Notes: generated from the letters alone by a model not told the origin. Positions 8,459-14,573 are shown, counted from the stretch's first letter. The stretch: 24,201 nt of DNA from a virus (IMGVR_UViG_3300024431_000026:1-24201); one strand, 5' to 3'. A program made the numbers and translations.

Positions 8459-8651
8459 CAAGCCACATCCTTAGATTAAAGCTTATAATAAACAATGTAT
8501 TCTCTGTTATCTTTCCATTGTTCTTGTTTTTATATACTTTAATCTCTGTTTTATTTATTTCTTGGTCGGGCCACCTATCCTCGGGACTACAAACAGCTAT
8601 TGTTTTGTCTTCAACCTTTTCTAATTTATCTATCAACTCTTGTACGTTCAT
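8448..8651 (-). CDS. Small hypothetical protein upstream of terminase
   Basis: 67 residues, starting MNVQELIDKLEKVEDKTIAV. The first half is a charged helix, and the second a beta-type stretch (KTEIKVYKNKNNGK, TLFIISFNLRMW). Short proteins starting with a similar VQELIDKL helix occur often in phage accessory regions, but no function is known to me. It overlaps both neighbours by a few bases, so it is part of the same run of coupled genes. It sits between a gene with a TerS-like start and TerS itself, so its insertion may be related to the duplication described for 8394-8905. Confidence 0.6.
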   Translation of the reverse strand: MNVQELIDKLEKVEDKTIAVCSPEDRWPDQEINKTEIKVYKNKNNGKITENTLFIISFNLRMWLDAK

Positions 8652-8905
8652 CCCTGCGCCTCTTTTTTATTATCAGCCCATAACTTTAAGAAAATCTTTC
8701 TATCAATTACGCGCATCCGAGCTTTTTTAGTATGAATAGCCCCTGTTATCAGCAGGTCAATACTATTCCTATCCATACCTTCAAAAAAAGGGAATGATAA
8801 CGGAAATTTATCTTGAAGTAATTTAGACTCACTATCTGTAATAACGCTATCAGTCATCCTTCTTGCCTCCAAAGAATCTTGCTTGTCTGTAAGCTTACGA
8901 GCCAT
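8648..8905 (-). CDS. Small hypothetical protein with TerS-like N-terminus
   Basis: 85 residues. The first nine, MARKLTDKQ, are nearly those of the TerS start (MARKLTGKQ), and the DNA around both starts matches at 27 of 29 bases. After about residue 12 the sequence is unrelated to TerS (FPLSFPFFEGMDRNSIDLLI). It ends KEAQG and overlaps the next gene by 4 bases. A good AGAGGA lies 7 bases before the ATG. The most likely origin is a recombination or duplication event that gave this gene the TerS translation start, but a short TerS-like helix with its own role cannot be excluded. Confidence 0.6.
   Translation of the reverse strand: MARKLTDKQDSLEARRMTDSVITDSESKLLQDKFPLSFPFFEGMDRNSIDLLITGAIHTKKARMRVIDRKIFLKLWADNKKEAQG
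8877..8905 (-). repeat. Direct repeat, copy 2 (start of 85-residue gene)
   Basis: Second copy of the repeat described at 8394-8422. It covers the start codon and the first nine or so codons of the 85-residue gene. Similarity stops inside the coding sequence, so only the N-terminal coding segment is shared. Confidence 0.85.
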
Positions 8906-9242
8906 AGCCGTTCCTCTCTAGGATGCAGTTCTTGCCCACTTCTATCGTAAACCTTGCGCTATCGTGGCACATGCCCCTTCCTTGCTTTTGATTGTATACT
9001 GATCCTAGATTAAATAGATTGACTATATCCTTTTCTATAACGTTGAACATGTTATCAAGGTAGTCATCCATAAACCCAAGAAGACTAGACCTGTCCATCG
9101 TGAACTTAAGCCCATATGATGCGTAATCAACAATAGATCCATCGAATAGCGCTACTTTTAAATGGGCTTTTTCTTTAGTCACTTTGTCAATATCTATACT
9201 CTGAACAATGCAGGGGATTCCCTCTTGGTCTACTCTAGTCAT
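8895..9242 (-). CDS. Hypothetical protein
   Basis: 115 residues from the ATG chosen (MTRVDQEGIPCIVQS); a GTG 9 bases earlier is in frame. AAAGGTG lies about 6 bases before the ATG, supporting it. The sequence is a mix of beta strands and helices (KVALFDGSIVDYASYGLKF, FMDDYLDNMFNVIEKDIVNL) with no recognised motif. Two Cys are present (IPCIVQ, GMCHDS) but no zinc pattern. It overlaps both neighbouring genes by about 8-11 bases, so expression is coupled. Function unknown. Confidence 0.6.
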   Translation of the reverse strand: MTRVDQEGIPCIVQSIDIDKVTKEKAHLKVALFDGSIVDYASYGLKFTMDRSSLLGFMDDYLDNMFNVIEKDIVNLFNLGSVYNQKQGRGMCHDSARFTIEVGKNCILERNGYGS

Positions 9243-9483
9243 CAGAATCACCTTTAAGCTCTGCTTCTATCTGCTCTGTGGTGTATTCGTTTTGTCTTAC
9301 CACATGCTCTACTGTGCTTATATGGTAAGTGCACGATAACACTCTAACCTCCTCGCCTTGGTAATAGCCAATAACCCAGAATTCAAACATTTCAGCTAGG
9401 GAATTATAATAATGGGCGTAGACAGTGCGTATCTCGCCAGTTTTAAATAGTATTGAGTATTGGTGTGCAGAGGTGTGTTTCAT
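9235..9483 (-). CDS. Hypothetical protein
   Basis: 82 residues. The N-terminal half is aromatic-rich and strand-like (YSILFKTGEIRTVYAHYYN, FEFWVIGYYQGEEVRVL); the second half carries a helix and an acidic end (EYTTEQIEAELKGDSDD). It looks like a small soluble alpha/beta protein with no recognised family. It is the first of the coupled run leading to TerS, and a 73-base gap separates it from the next gene upstream. That gap contains AT-rich sequence but no convincing promoter. Confidence 0.55.
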   Translation of the reverse strand: MKHTSAHQYSILFKTGEIRTVYAHYYNSLAEMFEFWVIGYYQGEEVRVLSCTYHISTVEHVVRQNEYTTEQIEAELKGDSDD

Positions 9484-9556
9484 AATCTAGCCCTTCTAAG
9501 CTTGATGTAGTTGAATTCGCCCCACTATTGAGGCTGTATTGTTATTCTAGCATATA

Positions 9557-9844
9557 TTAATTTAATTCGTTTGTTTCTGTTCTATTAGCTGCGTAAATCG
9601 CTCGGCCTTGAGCATCGGTAATGTATATGCAAGATGATGGCTGTTCGTTTAGTTCAAACATCGCTTGTAACTCTTCAATCGGTAGCTCTTGCAGGTCTAA
9701 AAAGTCTGTGCATTCTGGTGGTCTTGTTACAAACAAATAAAGGTCCGTGTATGTTGCGCGGTTAGGCCATTTCTCTAACAAACCAATCAGGTCATCACTA
9801 GGTGTATCAGTCTTGTACATTACGCATCTTGTTTGCTGTGTCAT
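9557..9844 (-). CDS. Hypothetical protein following the LamG-like gene
   Basis: 95 residues. MTQQTRCVMYKTDTPSDDL opens the protein; an acidic middle (ECTDFLDLQELPIEELQAM) and a C-terminal strand pair (SCIYITDAQGRAIYAANRT) follow. The C-terminal portion suggests a compact alpha/beta fold. Its ATG overlaps the stop of the LamG-like gene by 4 bases (ATGA), so translation is coupled; it could be an assembly partner or small chaperone for that structural protein, which is inference only. Function unknown. Confidence 0.6.
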   Translation of the reverse strand: MTQQTRCVMYKTDTPSDDLIGLLEKWPNRATYTDLYLFVTRPPECTDFLDLQELPIEELQAMFELNEQPSSCIYITDAQGRAIYAANRTETNELN

Positions 9845-10878
9845 GTTGCTACCTCTAGTAGTTGTTTGAGGGATGGTTTGTCTAGTGTTGCGTTGACTAC
9901 ACCGGCACTTCTTTTAAACAGTTGTGATCCCGAAACAGCTTTGCTTATGTCGAAGCTATAAAAACCTGTTGAAGTTATTAATGCTTCGCTTCCTGAGTTC
10001 GCCCCTGACAAAACTCCGCTTAAAGAAACGCAATTACCCGACAGTCTCATTGTTTCAGGCTGGTCGGCAGTAAGGAGAAGCGCTAATACACTTACAACCC
10101 CTGATCCTGTTAACGCCCATTGATTATCAGCAAATGCCCATTCAGACTGAGCATTGCTAGGGTTCTCCCATACATTCTGAGTAATCAACTCAACCCCCAG
10201 CCAATTACCATCACTCTGTTTAGTAAAGAACGGTGAGTCTGTACTGATGTTCTGTGCTGTGACGTTTCCATAAGTTCCGATAGTACCCGGCGAGCTATTC
10301 ACTCCTATGCTCGTTACCCCGAAATTCTCGTTAAGCTTAAGTTGTATAGGTTGTATGCCATCGCCTAAAATGTTGAGGTTGGCTAGTATATTATTCCAAT
10401 ATGGCACACTTGTAGCTGCACCTCTGGGAGCGCCAACGCTATTGAAGGCCATTACCCCGCTTCTTACAGTGCTCCATACTTCAGTGCCATCGACGTAACT
10501 TGTAACAAGACCAGCATTATCACGAGTTAATCTAAATATATGGTATATATTGTCACCTAGAAAAGGGGCCATAACAGCCGCAGGGGAACTCACGGTTTCC
10601 CCGCCAATAGTAACCCAAACACTCCCGTTATTTTCCATAGACCACCTATCAGTCCCGTCTGTGGAATTATCTGAGAGTAAGTAGCCACCAGCAGAAGGTA
10701 GTGAAGCAAAAACTGAAAAATCAAAAATCCCAGTTAATACCACATCCTGCTCAAATGAGTAATACTGACTAGCTGATTCATCGAGGAAAGTGAAGTATCT
10801 CGATATAACACCTGCCCTGATAACAGATCCAGTTACACTCCGCAAAACTCCTCTCAATACGTTTCTTGTAACTGACAT
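9841..10878 (-). CDS. Structural protein with LamG/concanavalin-like domain
   Basis: 345 residues. A basic start (RNVLRGVLRSVTGSVIRAG) resembles leaders of phage virion or tail-spike proteins that attach to the particle. Residues about 30-130 resemble a LamG-like jelly roll: FTFLDESASQYYSF, IFDFSVFASLPSAGG, LLSDNSTDG, then HIFRLTRDNAGLVTSYVDG and EVWSTVRSG. The C-terminal half has serine- and glycine-rich beta sequence. Such domains bind sugars or mediate adhesion on spikes, fibres or head decorations. The gene opens the late operon, upstream of TerS rather than with tail genes. Start: AGGG about 6 bases upstream. A receptor-binding or decoration role is inferred. Confidence 0.7.
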   Translation of the reverse strand: MSVTRNVLRGVLRSVTGSVIRAGVISRYFTFLDESASQYYSFEQDVVLTGIFDFSVFASLPSAGGYLLSDNSTDGTDRWSMENNGSVWVTIGGETVSSPAAVMAPFLGDNIYHIFRLTRDNAGLVTSYVDGTEVWSTVRSGVMAFNSVGAPRGAATSVPYWNNILANLNILGDGIQPIQLKLNENFGVTSIGVNSSPGTIGTYGNVTAQNISTDSPFFTKQSDGNWLGVELITQNVWENPSNAQSEWAFADNQWALTGSGVVSVLALLLTADQPETMRLSGNCVSLSGVLSGANSGSEALITSTGFYSFDISKAVSGSQLFKRSAGVVNATLDKPSLKQLLEVAT

Positions 10879-10912
10879 ATCACACCCTGAATTTATTTAA
10901 TACCGTATTATA
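10879..10912 (-). promoter_or_regulatory. Likely promoter of the late minus-strand operon
   Basis: On the minus strand a perfect TATAAT (10907-10912) lies just upstream of the LamG-like gene, with a weaker TTGTTC box about 15 bases further upstream. An AATAC/GTATT inverted repeat (10899-10909) overlaps the -10 and the expected start region and could bind a regulator. It would drive the block from the LamG-like gene towards the capsid genes. The short spacer makes activity without an activator less certain. Confidence 0.45.
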
Positions 10913-10920
10913 CACCTTTC

Positions 10921-11214
10921 TTACTGTGAACAATACTCTATCGATTCGCGGCCTTTGTGCCACCTTCCAAATATTATGTGTAAGACTTCATGCTCTAAGC
11001 ATCGAGGGAATTCTGATCTGATTAGATAAATATGATGTGTATCCGTGGCTTTGTCGTAAAGGTGCATACCGCTTTTATTGCCGGGTATAGCTTCGGTGAG
11101 GTGGGGTATAAAGGTATATGAGGTTATGCCATCGATAACAGATAGATCGAGCTGTGGCGTTGCTGTGCATCCTGATAGGACGATTGCAGAGTAAAGCAGG
11201 GTATGTTTTATCAT
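10921..11214 (-). CDS. Small lipoprotein with HExxHxxxGxxH motif
   Basis: 97 residues. Residues 1-16 form a lipoprotein signal (basic start, hydrophobic core, LSGC lipobox), so the mature protein should be tethered to a membrane of the Gram-negative envelope through Cys16. Residues 75-86 read HEVLHIIFGRWH, a full HExxHxxxGxxH zinc-binding pattern as in metzincin proteases. The protein is far shorter than any classical metzincin, so a stripped-down zinc protein or an envelope or lysis-related (spanin-like) factor is also possible. It stands between the late operon and two exported proteins. Proteolytic activity is a hypothesis; the motif is seen directly. Confidence 0.65.
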   Translation of the reverse strand: MIKHTLLYSAIVLSGCTATPQLDLSVIDGITSYTFIPHLTEAIPGNKSGMHLYDKATDTHHIYLIRSEFPRCLEHEVLHIIFGRWHKGRESIEYCSQ

Positions 11215-11299
11215 TCGTAATTATACCCTACTTTAACTGGAGGTGTTCTTAGGTTAAAATGCTCACGCTAGATTCCCTAGCACAAATGGAGTATTAAAC

Positions 11300-11848
11300 A
11301 TGTTTAAGAAAATTTTATGTATTACAGCATTGTCCTTAGCGTTTGTCGGTTCTGCCCAGGCGTATGAAGTTTCAACTAGAATCGGTTCGAGTATTTCTGT
11401 TACGTCTGGGGTTAGTAAGTACACCGCATCCGGTACAGTTAAAACTATCACAGATTCTAGTCGTGGTGTTTATAGTTATGACGCTCATGTGTTGTCAGTT
11501 GGATCTGTTGTGAAACACTCTATCGAAACTGTTAACGTTAATCAGACTGGCATTACCCACTCTTCTGGTGGTTATTCTACTCTGTATGCAGGTATTTCCC
11601 ATGGCAATATTGAAGCTGGTGGATCTGTTAGTGTAGGTTATGATTCGTCTGTTGCGCATTCTAATGACTACTCAATTATTAACACTGTTGGCACTTCAAC
11701 AACTGACATAGACCAAAGATTGTTTGGCTTTATCCCTGTTGGATCATTCAATGAAGTTGTATTAACCAACACCTCTGTTCAAATGGATAATTACGCCAGA
11801 GTTGAAACTGATGGTTCTTGGTTCTCTACATCTAGATACATTAAGTAA
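11300..11848 (+). CDS. Exported beta-rich protein with signal peptide
   Basis: 182 residues. A classic Sec signal peptide occupies residues 1-21 (MFKKILCITALSLAFVGS, then AQA before YEVS). The mature part is poor in charge and Cys-free, full of Ser, Thr, Val, Gly and alternating strand sequence (SISVTSGVSKY, SIETVNVNQTGIT), suggesting a beta-sandwich or fibre-like fold. It lies on the opposite strand to its neighbours with GGAG about 8 bases before the ATG. A possible promoter (TTAACT, 16 bases, TAAAAT) precedes it. Both orientation and export point to a host-envelope function, for example superinfection exclusion. No family recognised. Confidence 0.65.
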   Translation: MFKKILCITALSLAFVGSAQAYEVSTRIGSSISVTSGVSKYTASGTVKTITDSSRGVYSYDAHVLSVGSVVKHSIETVNVNQTGITHSSGGYSTLYAGISHGNIEAGGSVSVGYDSSVAHSNDYSIINTVGTSTTDIDQRLFGFIPVGSFNEVVLTNTSVQMDNYARVETDGSWFSTSRYIK

Positions 11849-11855
11849 TTAACAT

Positions 11856-11876
11856 GGCCCGTCTATATGGCGGGTC
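11856..11876 (+). terminator. Weak hairpin between the two exported genes
   Basis: GGCCCG (11856-11861) pairs with CGGGTC (11871-11876), with one G-U pair, followed by TTTGG. It lacks a full T-run, so it may partly reduce readthrough or protect an mRNA end. It lies 8 bases after the first exported gene and just before the second. Confidence 0.35.
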
Positions 11877-11888
11877 TTTGGAGTCCTT

Positions 11889-12413
11889 ATGAAATATTTA
11901 ATTTTACTTTATGCAATGTTGCTAATGTCTTTTGTTGTTTCTGCGGATACCGGGACTAATACATCGACAAATAACTATGTGGAAAATACCAATGCTCCTA
12001 CCTTCGTGGCACCGCTTATAATGGGTGGTGGTGATGTTCTACCCTCCTATGCAACAGTGTCGGCAACCTCTGCCACTTGTCCAAGCAATCAAGCTATCCT
12101 TGAGGCTGTCAATACTACCTCTCGCTTACGTGGATCTGGTGCGCCCAAGATTGGAAACTATGGCTATGCGTTTAGTGGCAAGCTGGTAATACCCTGGGGC
12201 GATAGCGGTAAATGTGAAGCTCGTATGGCGATTATTAACCGCAGTGCTGAATTAGAGTATGTCCGTAATTCCCACAACCTCTGTATGGGATCGGGTCAAT
12301 CGTTTAAAGCTGCCGGTGTATTCCTTAACGATGATTTCTTTTTCAACAATGAATCCTATCGCCAGTGCAGAGATATATTTGTGCTGTTGAAAGTAGCATA
12401 TGCACAGCCATAA
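11889..12413 (+). CDS. Second exported protein, Cys-containing
   Basis: 174 residues with a Sec signal (MKYLILLYAMLLMSFVVSA, cleavage likely before DTG). The mature protein begins with a Thr/Asn-rich stretch and has four Cys (SATCPS, GKCEAR, NLCMGS, YRQCRD), enough for two disulfides, consistent with a periplasmic or secreted protein. No enzyme motif or transmembrane segment is seen. It shares direction and probably transcription with the exported gene 40 bases upstream; a two-way terminator follows 5 bases after its stop. Function unknown; an envelope-modifying cargo gene is inferred from location and export. Confidence 0.62.
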   Translation: MKYLILLYAMLLMSFVVSADTGTNTSTNNYVENTNAPTFVAPLIMGGGDVLPSYATVSATSATCPSNQAILEAVNTTSRLRGSGAPKIGNYGYAFSGKLVIPWGDSGKCEARMAIINRSAELEYVRNSHNLCMGSGQSFKAAGVFLNDDFFFNNESYRQCRDIFVLLKVAYAQP

Positions 12414-12418
12414 ATAAA

Positions 12419-12440
12419 TAAGGGCTGCTATAGCCCTTTA
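12419..12440. terminator. Bidirectional terminator between cargo and early-left genes
   Basis: AAGGGCT and AGCCCTT form a 7-base-pair stem around a 5-base loop. On the plus strand it is followed by TTTATTA; on the minus strand by TTATTTATTTAT. It therefore can end both the exported-protein transcript and the convergent early-left transcript. Confidence 0.75.
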
Positions 12441-12445
12441 TTAAA

Positions 12446-12616
12446 TCATCGAAAAATTAATATTGCCTCTCTGCAGGTTTTTATCTCCTTGTTGACTGCT
12501 TCAAGTGGCTTTACTACTCTCTCCCTGGTCTGTTTGTCTCCTAAGTGAAATATTGTATTGATGTGTGCTTTCTTCTTTCTGAGCGTGTCTTCTGCTTTAG
12601 TCCAGTAGTTAATCAA
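12446..12616 (-). CDS. Possible 56-residue protein with TTG start
   Basis: A short minus-strand frame of 56 codons begins at TTG, with AGAGGA 6 bases upstream, in a TTGA overlap with the stop of the Lar-like gene, so translation could be coupled. The product is basic and helical (NYWTKAEDTLRKKKAHIN, VVKPLEAVNKEIKTCREA) and soluble, with one Cys. Codon use looks protein-like, and the stop lies just before the two-way terminator, where an operon's last gene would end. The TTG start is the weak point. Function unknown. Confidence 0.45.
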   Translation of the reverse strand: MINYWTKAEDTLRKKKAHINTIFHLGDKQTRERVVKPLEAVNKEIKTCREAILIFR

Positions 12617-13056
12617 GATAGATCCTCTGATTTTATGCCCAGCTCATAACGGCTTCCTTTTTGTCCGCACTCATTGCTGTTAGTGCAATCTAAATCATGG
12701 TCAGTTCCTTTTGGGCATCGTTTGTTTCCGCAGTAGTTGCATACCGACATAAAGGCCGGAATTGATCTGTCTTTCATGTGGCACTTATAGCATCGGCACT
12801 CATGATCACCCCTCACCTTTTCATTGTGACGCTCTAAATTGTCGCGTTGCTCTTGTTCGCTGTCTATTGAATGTCTTTTGTTCCATTTTTCTAACGCCTC
12901 GCTTTCGCTATAGTACCTTTTAGTGGACACCTCTATATCACAACCATCATTATCGCAATCAATCCAATAATGAAGGATCTCATTTGGTTGGGCACAATCA
13001 CTATACTCTCTCGCTTCGCCTCCACAAAACGGGCAAGGCTTTAATTCATTACTCAT
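12613..13056 (-). CDS. Lar-like restriction-alleviation zinc protein
   Basis: 147 residues. The N-terminal half, ELKPCPFCGGEAREYS with WIDCDNDGCDIEVST and SEALEKWNKRH, matches the Lar (restriction alleviation) family: a CPFC...C.xxC zinc ribbon closed by an EAL..WN.R helix. The second half is another Cys-rich ribbon (HECRCYKCHMKD, SVCNYCGNKRCP, DCTNSNECG), making the protein double the length of a basic Lar unit. Lar-type proteins protect phage DNA from type I restriction, though the fold is also common in uncharacterised phage proteins. It lies 2 bases after the YopX-like gene. Anti-restriction activity is inferred. Confidence 0.7.
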   Translation of the reverse strand: MSNELKPCPFCGGEAREYSDCAQPNEILHYWIDCDNDGCDIEVSTKRYYSESEALEKWNKRHSIDSEQEQRDNLERHNEKVRGDHECRCYKCHMKDRSIPAFMSVCNYCGNKRCPKGTDHDLDCTNSNECGQKGSRYELGIKSEDLS

Positions 13057-13058
13057 GG

Positions 13059-13418
13059 TTATTCTCCCTTGTCTAGTAAATGGCTATGCTGGTGAATGTT
13101 TCCGATTATCTTAGCGTTTACTATGCGGTATAAGTCGCGGGCTTGGTCTTCGCATTCAGGCTCGCCGATCCATTCAATAGAGATTTCTAGCCAATCCTCC
13201 ATGCTTAAAACGAACCTATCCCCGTTGCTAAACTCGCCTATGTCGCCAAGATAGTAATCTTTGCCATTGGTGTCTGTTAGGCCAGTGAATTGCATTACAG
13301 GATAGCTTTCCCCTAGCGCGCTTAGTGGGCTTATGGCGTCAATAGCTCCAGTTGCGTGAATACTAAACCCACCGTACTCCATCGATCTGCCGTTAAATGC
13401 TCTGAATTTAAGTATCAT
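13059..13418 (-). CDS. YopX-family phage protein
   Basis: 119 residues from the ATG at MILKFRAFNGRSMEYGG; AGAGGTG lies 6 bases before it. A longer in-frame version exists but lacks such support. The sequence PVMQFTGLTDTNGKDYYLGD, FVLSMEDWLEISIEW and a terminal NAKIIGNIHQHSHLL match the YopX family, small proteins of phages whose biochemical role is unknown. They are beta-rich and often occur with early accessory genes, as here. The start overlaps the previous gene end by 11 bases. Confidence 0.78.
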   Translation of the reverse strand: MILKFRAFNGRSMEYGGFSIHATGAIDAISPLSALGESYPVMQFTGLTDTNGKDYYLGDIGEFSNGDRFVLSMEDWLEISIEWIGEPECEDQARDLYRIVNAKIIGNIHQHSHLLDKGE

Positions 13419-13740
13419 GGCTGTCACCTCTGGCGGTTGATAGTGCTTTACGTGCTCCAATTACTTCATCATCTTCTTCTGGGTCCCAATTACCCCAGTC
13501 GCCGCAATTAACTCCTTGGCAGTACATCTCTAGAAATCCCTCTAAAGCTTTGACTAGCTCTGCATTGATGGACTTATCTTTGGCGGTGTCTGCATTTAAA
13601 TATTCTTTGTGGTCTTCCTTTGTCCCAAATCTACATCTATCTGGATTGCCAGCTCTTGCTTCAGTGCACTGACCTACTCTTTCTGGGCCGTGATATGAAT
13701 CTGTAGAGCCACAACATAACCAGTATTTAGTATTGCTCAT
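13408..13740 (-). CDS. Hypothetical protein with N-terminal Cys cluster
   Basis: 110 residues. The first 40 contain WLCCGSTDSYHG, GQCTEARAG and DRCRFGT, a Cys/His-rich stretch that may bind metal. The second half is acidic and helical (ELVKALEGFLEMY, EEDDEVIGARKALSTARG). No named family. AAAGGGAA precedes the ATG. It is the first gene after the long structured noncoding stretch and may be driven from a weak promoter (TTCAAA, 16 bases, TATTAA at 13758-13785, minus strand). Function unknown. Confidence 0.6.
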   Translation of the reverse strand: MSNTKYWLCCGSTDSYHGPERVGQCTEARAGNPDRCRFGTKEDHKEYLNADTAKDKSINAELVKALEGFLEMYCQGVNCGDWGNWDPEEDDEVIGARKALSTARGDSHDT

Positions 13741-14115
13741 AATAGTTCCCTTTATTATTAATATGAATGTCTGGAGAGGTTTGAATTTGGCAATAGAAAC
13801 CCAAACCCACTAGAAAGCGAGCTTTAGTCCCTATTACCTATGAACGTCCCGAGCCGGTCGTCATCAGGCAGCTTATCTTTATCACAATTAAATAAGCTTG
13901 CTGTCCTTCCAGTTTGTGAACTGTCCAGCCCCTGTTACAGCTTTAGAACTCAGTGTGCGCTTGGGCTATCTTCTGCGCCTATCGACTGTTCGGTGAGTGA
14001 ACCCGTTAGGATGACATGTCTCTACAGTCGCATTAGGAGGAGTGCTCGGAGAACCCCATTTAAACTGTACTAGCTACAGTGCTAATGGAGGCGTAAGGAA
14101 GGAGTTTTGAGTAGG
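13741..14115 (-). ncRNA. Gene-free region rich in hairpins, possible large RNA
   Basis: No credible gene is found in these 375 bases; a 77-codon plus-strand frame (13840-14073) has Ser/Cys-rich, unfolded-looking content and is rejected. Clear inverted repeats instead: AGCTTAT/ATAAGCT (13870-13876, 13892-13898, extended by GC/GC with one bulge), CAGTT-TGTG-AACTG (13910-13923), CGACTGT/ACAGTCG (13983-13989, 14024-14030), and a two-part hairpin (CCATT/AATGG around ACTGTA/TACAGT, 14056-14088). A GGTTTG/CAAACC stem lies at 13778-13807. Large ornate phage RNAs (GOLLD, ROOL) have such density and often neighbour tRNA-like sequence, but no diagnostic motif is recognised. It could also be the leader of the downstream gene. 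Confidence 0.4.
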
Positions 14116-14116
14116 C

Positions 14117-14267
14117 AAAAAAATAGCCTTAGTTAAGAAGACCCAAACTTGGAAGTGGGCCGAGAATCGAACGGGATTACCCGAATGAATCCTCTTAACT
14201 AAAGCCTTTTCCCGTTCTTGATCTCGTGGTGTAAACTTTCAAAGTCGCTTCCAAACGCCTATTGAAC
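14117..14267 (-). ncRNA. Candidate ~150-nt RNA with two competing helices
   Basis: From an expected start near 14267 to a U7 run at 14117-14123 the minus strand encodes a compact structure. Helix A pairs CGAG, ATC and GAACGGG (14226-14211) with CCCGTTC, GAT and CTCG (14175-14161). It is enclosed by TTGGAAG (14254-14248) with CTTCCAA (14155-14149). Helix B pairs 14206-14191, inside the loop of A, with 14140-14125 downstream: 16 pairs, of which three are G-U. Those wobbles become A-C mismatches on the plus strand, so the minus strand is the RNA. The two cannot both fully form (a linker of 4 bases), giving a pseudoknot or terminator switch. A tRNA T-loop-like GTTCGATTC occurs at 14172-14164. Confidence 0.55.
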
Positions 14268-14272
14268 TATCT

Positions 14273-14300
14273 ATTGTACTCCTGTTTTATTGATTATCAA
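14273..14300 (-). promoter_or_regulatory. Sigma70-like promoter for the structured RNA
   Basis: On the minus strand TTGATA (14295-14300) and TACAAT (14273-14278) are 16 bases apart, five of six consensus bases in each box. It overlaps the end of the small coiled-coil gene. Transcription should begin near 14267, just ahead of the structured RNA. Confidence 0.55.
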
Positions 14301-14490
14301 GCTTAGCCTGAAGAATATCTTTCTTAGCCTTGGCTATTTCCAGATCACACGCAGTTAAAACTATATCATCATGGTGAATAGTTCTGTTGCAAGAATTTTG
14401 CAGCACCCTAAGTACTTCAAATTTCCTTTCCAGCATAGCTATCTCGATTGTTAACCGATCTATGCGCCATTCTAAAAACATTCTAATCAT
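14287..14490 (-). CDS. Small coiled-coil protein
   Basis: 67 residues, almost all helical: EWRIDRLTIEIAMLERKFEV, followed by a Cys/His-rich short loop (NSCNRTIHHDD) and a second helix (DLEIAKAKKDILQAKLDNQ). A two-helix antiparallel hairpin is likely. AGGAGT lies about 10 bases upstream of the ATG. It resembles short helical accessory proteins of phages with no known job. Its 3' end overlaps a good minus-strand promoter, so the region downstream can be expressed separately. Confidence 0.55.
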   Translation of the reverse strand: MIRMFLEWRIDRLTIEIAMLERKFEVLRVLQNSCNRTIHHDDIVLTACDLEIAKAKKDILQAKLDNQ

Positions 14491-14573
14491 TTTTCCACTC
14501 CTAAAAAACCGTTATTAATCAATGCCCCTGCAATGCCCCTAAGATGTCTTTAAACTCCCTGATTTTACCCCTG

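Noticed and set aside
11220-11225. Promoter for the lipoprotein gene (perfect TATAAT, minus strand)
   Set aside because: It lies only a few bases before the ATG with no -35 match, so any transcript would be nearly leaderless; too weak to list as a feature.
13840-14073. 77-codon plus-strand open frame in the structured noncoding stretch
   Set aside because: The product is Ser/Cys/Arg-rich with no hydrophobic core, no convincing ribosome site is seen, and the sequence is better explained by the inverted repeats it contains.
14149-14254. Intact tRNA gene on the minus strand (T-loop-like GTTCGATTC)
   Set aside because: The T stem has two mismatches, no anticodon arm with a seven-base loop fits, and no acceptor, D-arm and CCA set is found in the right spacing.
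14100-14500. tmRNA, plus strand
   Set aside because: A few bases resemble the tmRNA 5' region (CGAACGGGATTAC), but no 3' tRNA-like end or tag reading frame follows within the expected distance.
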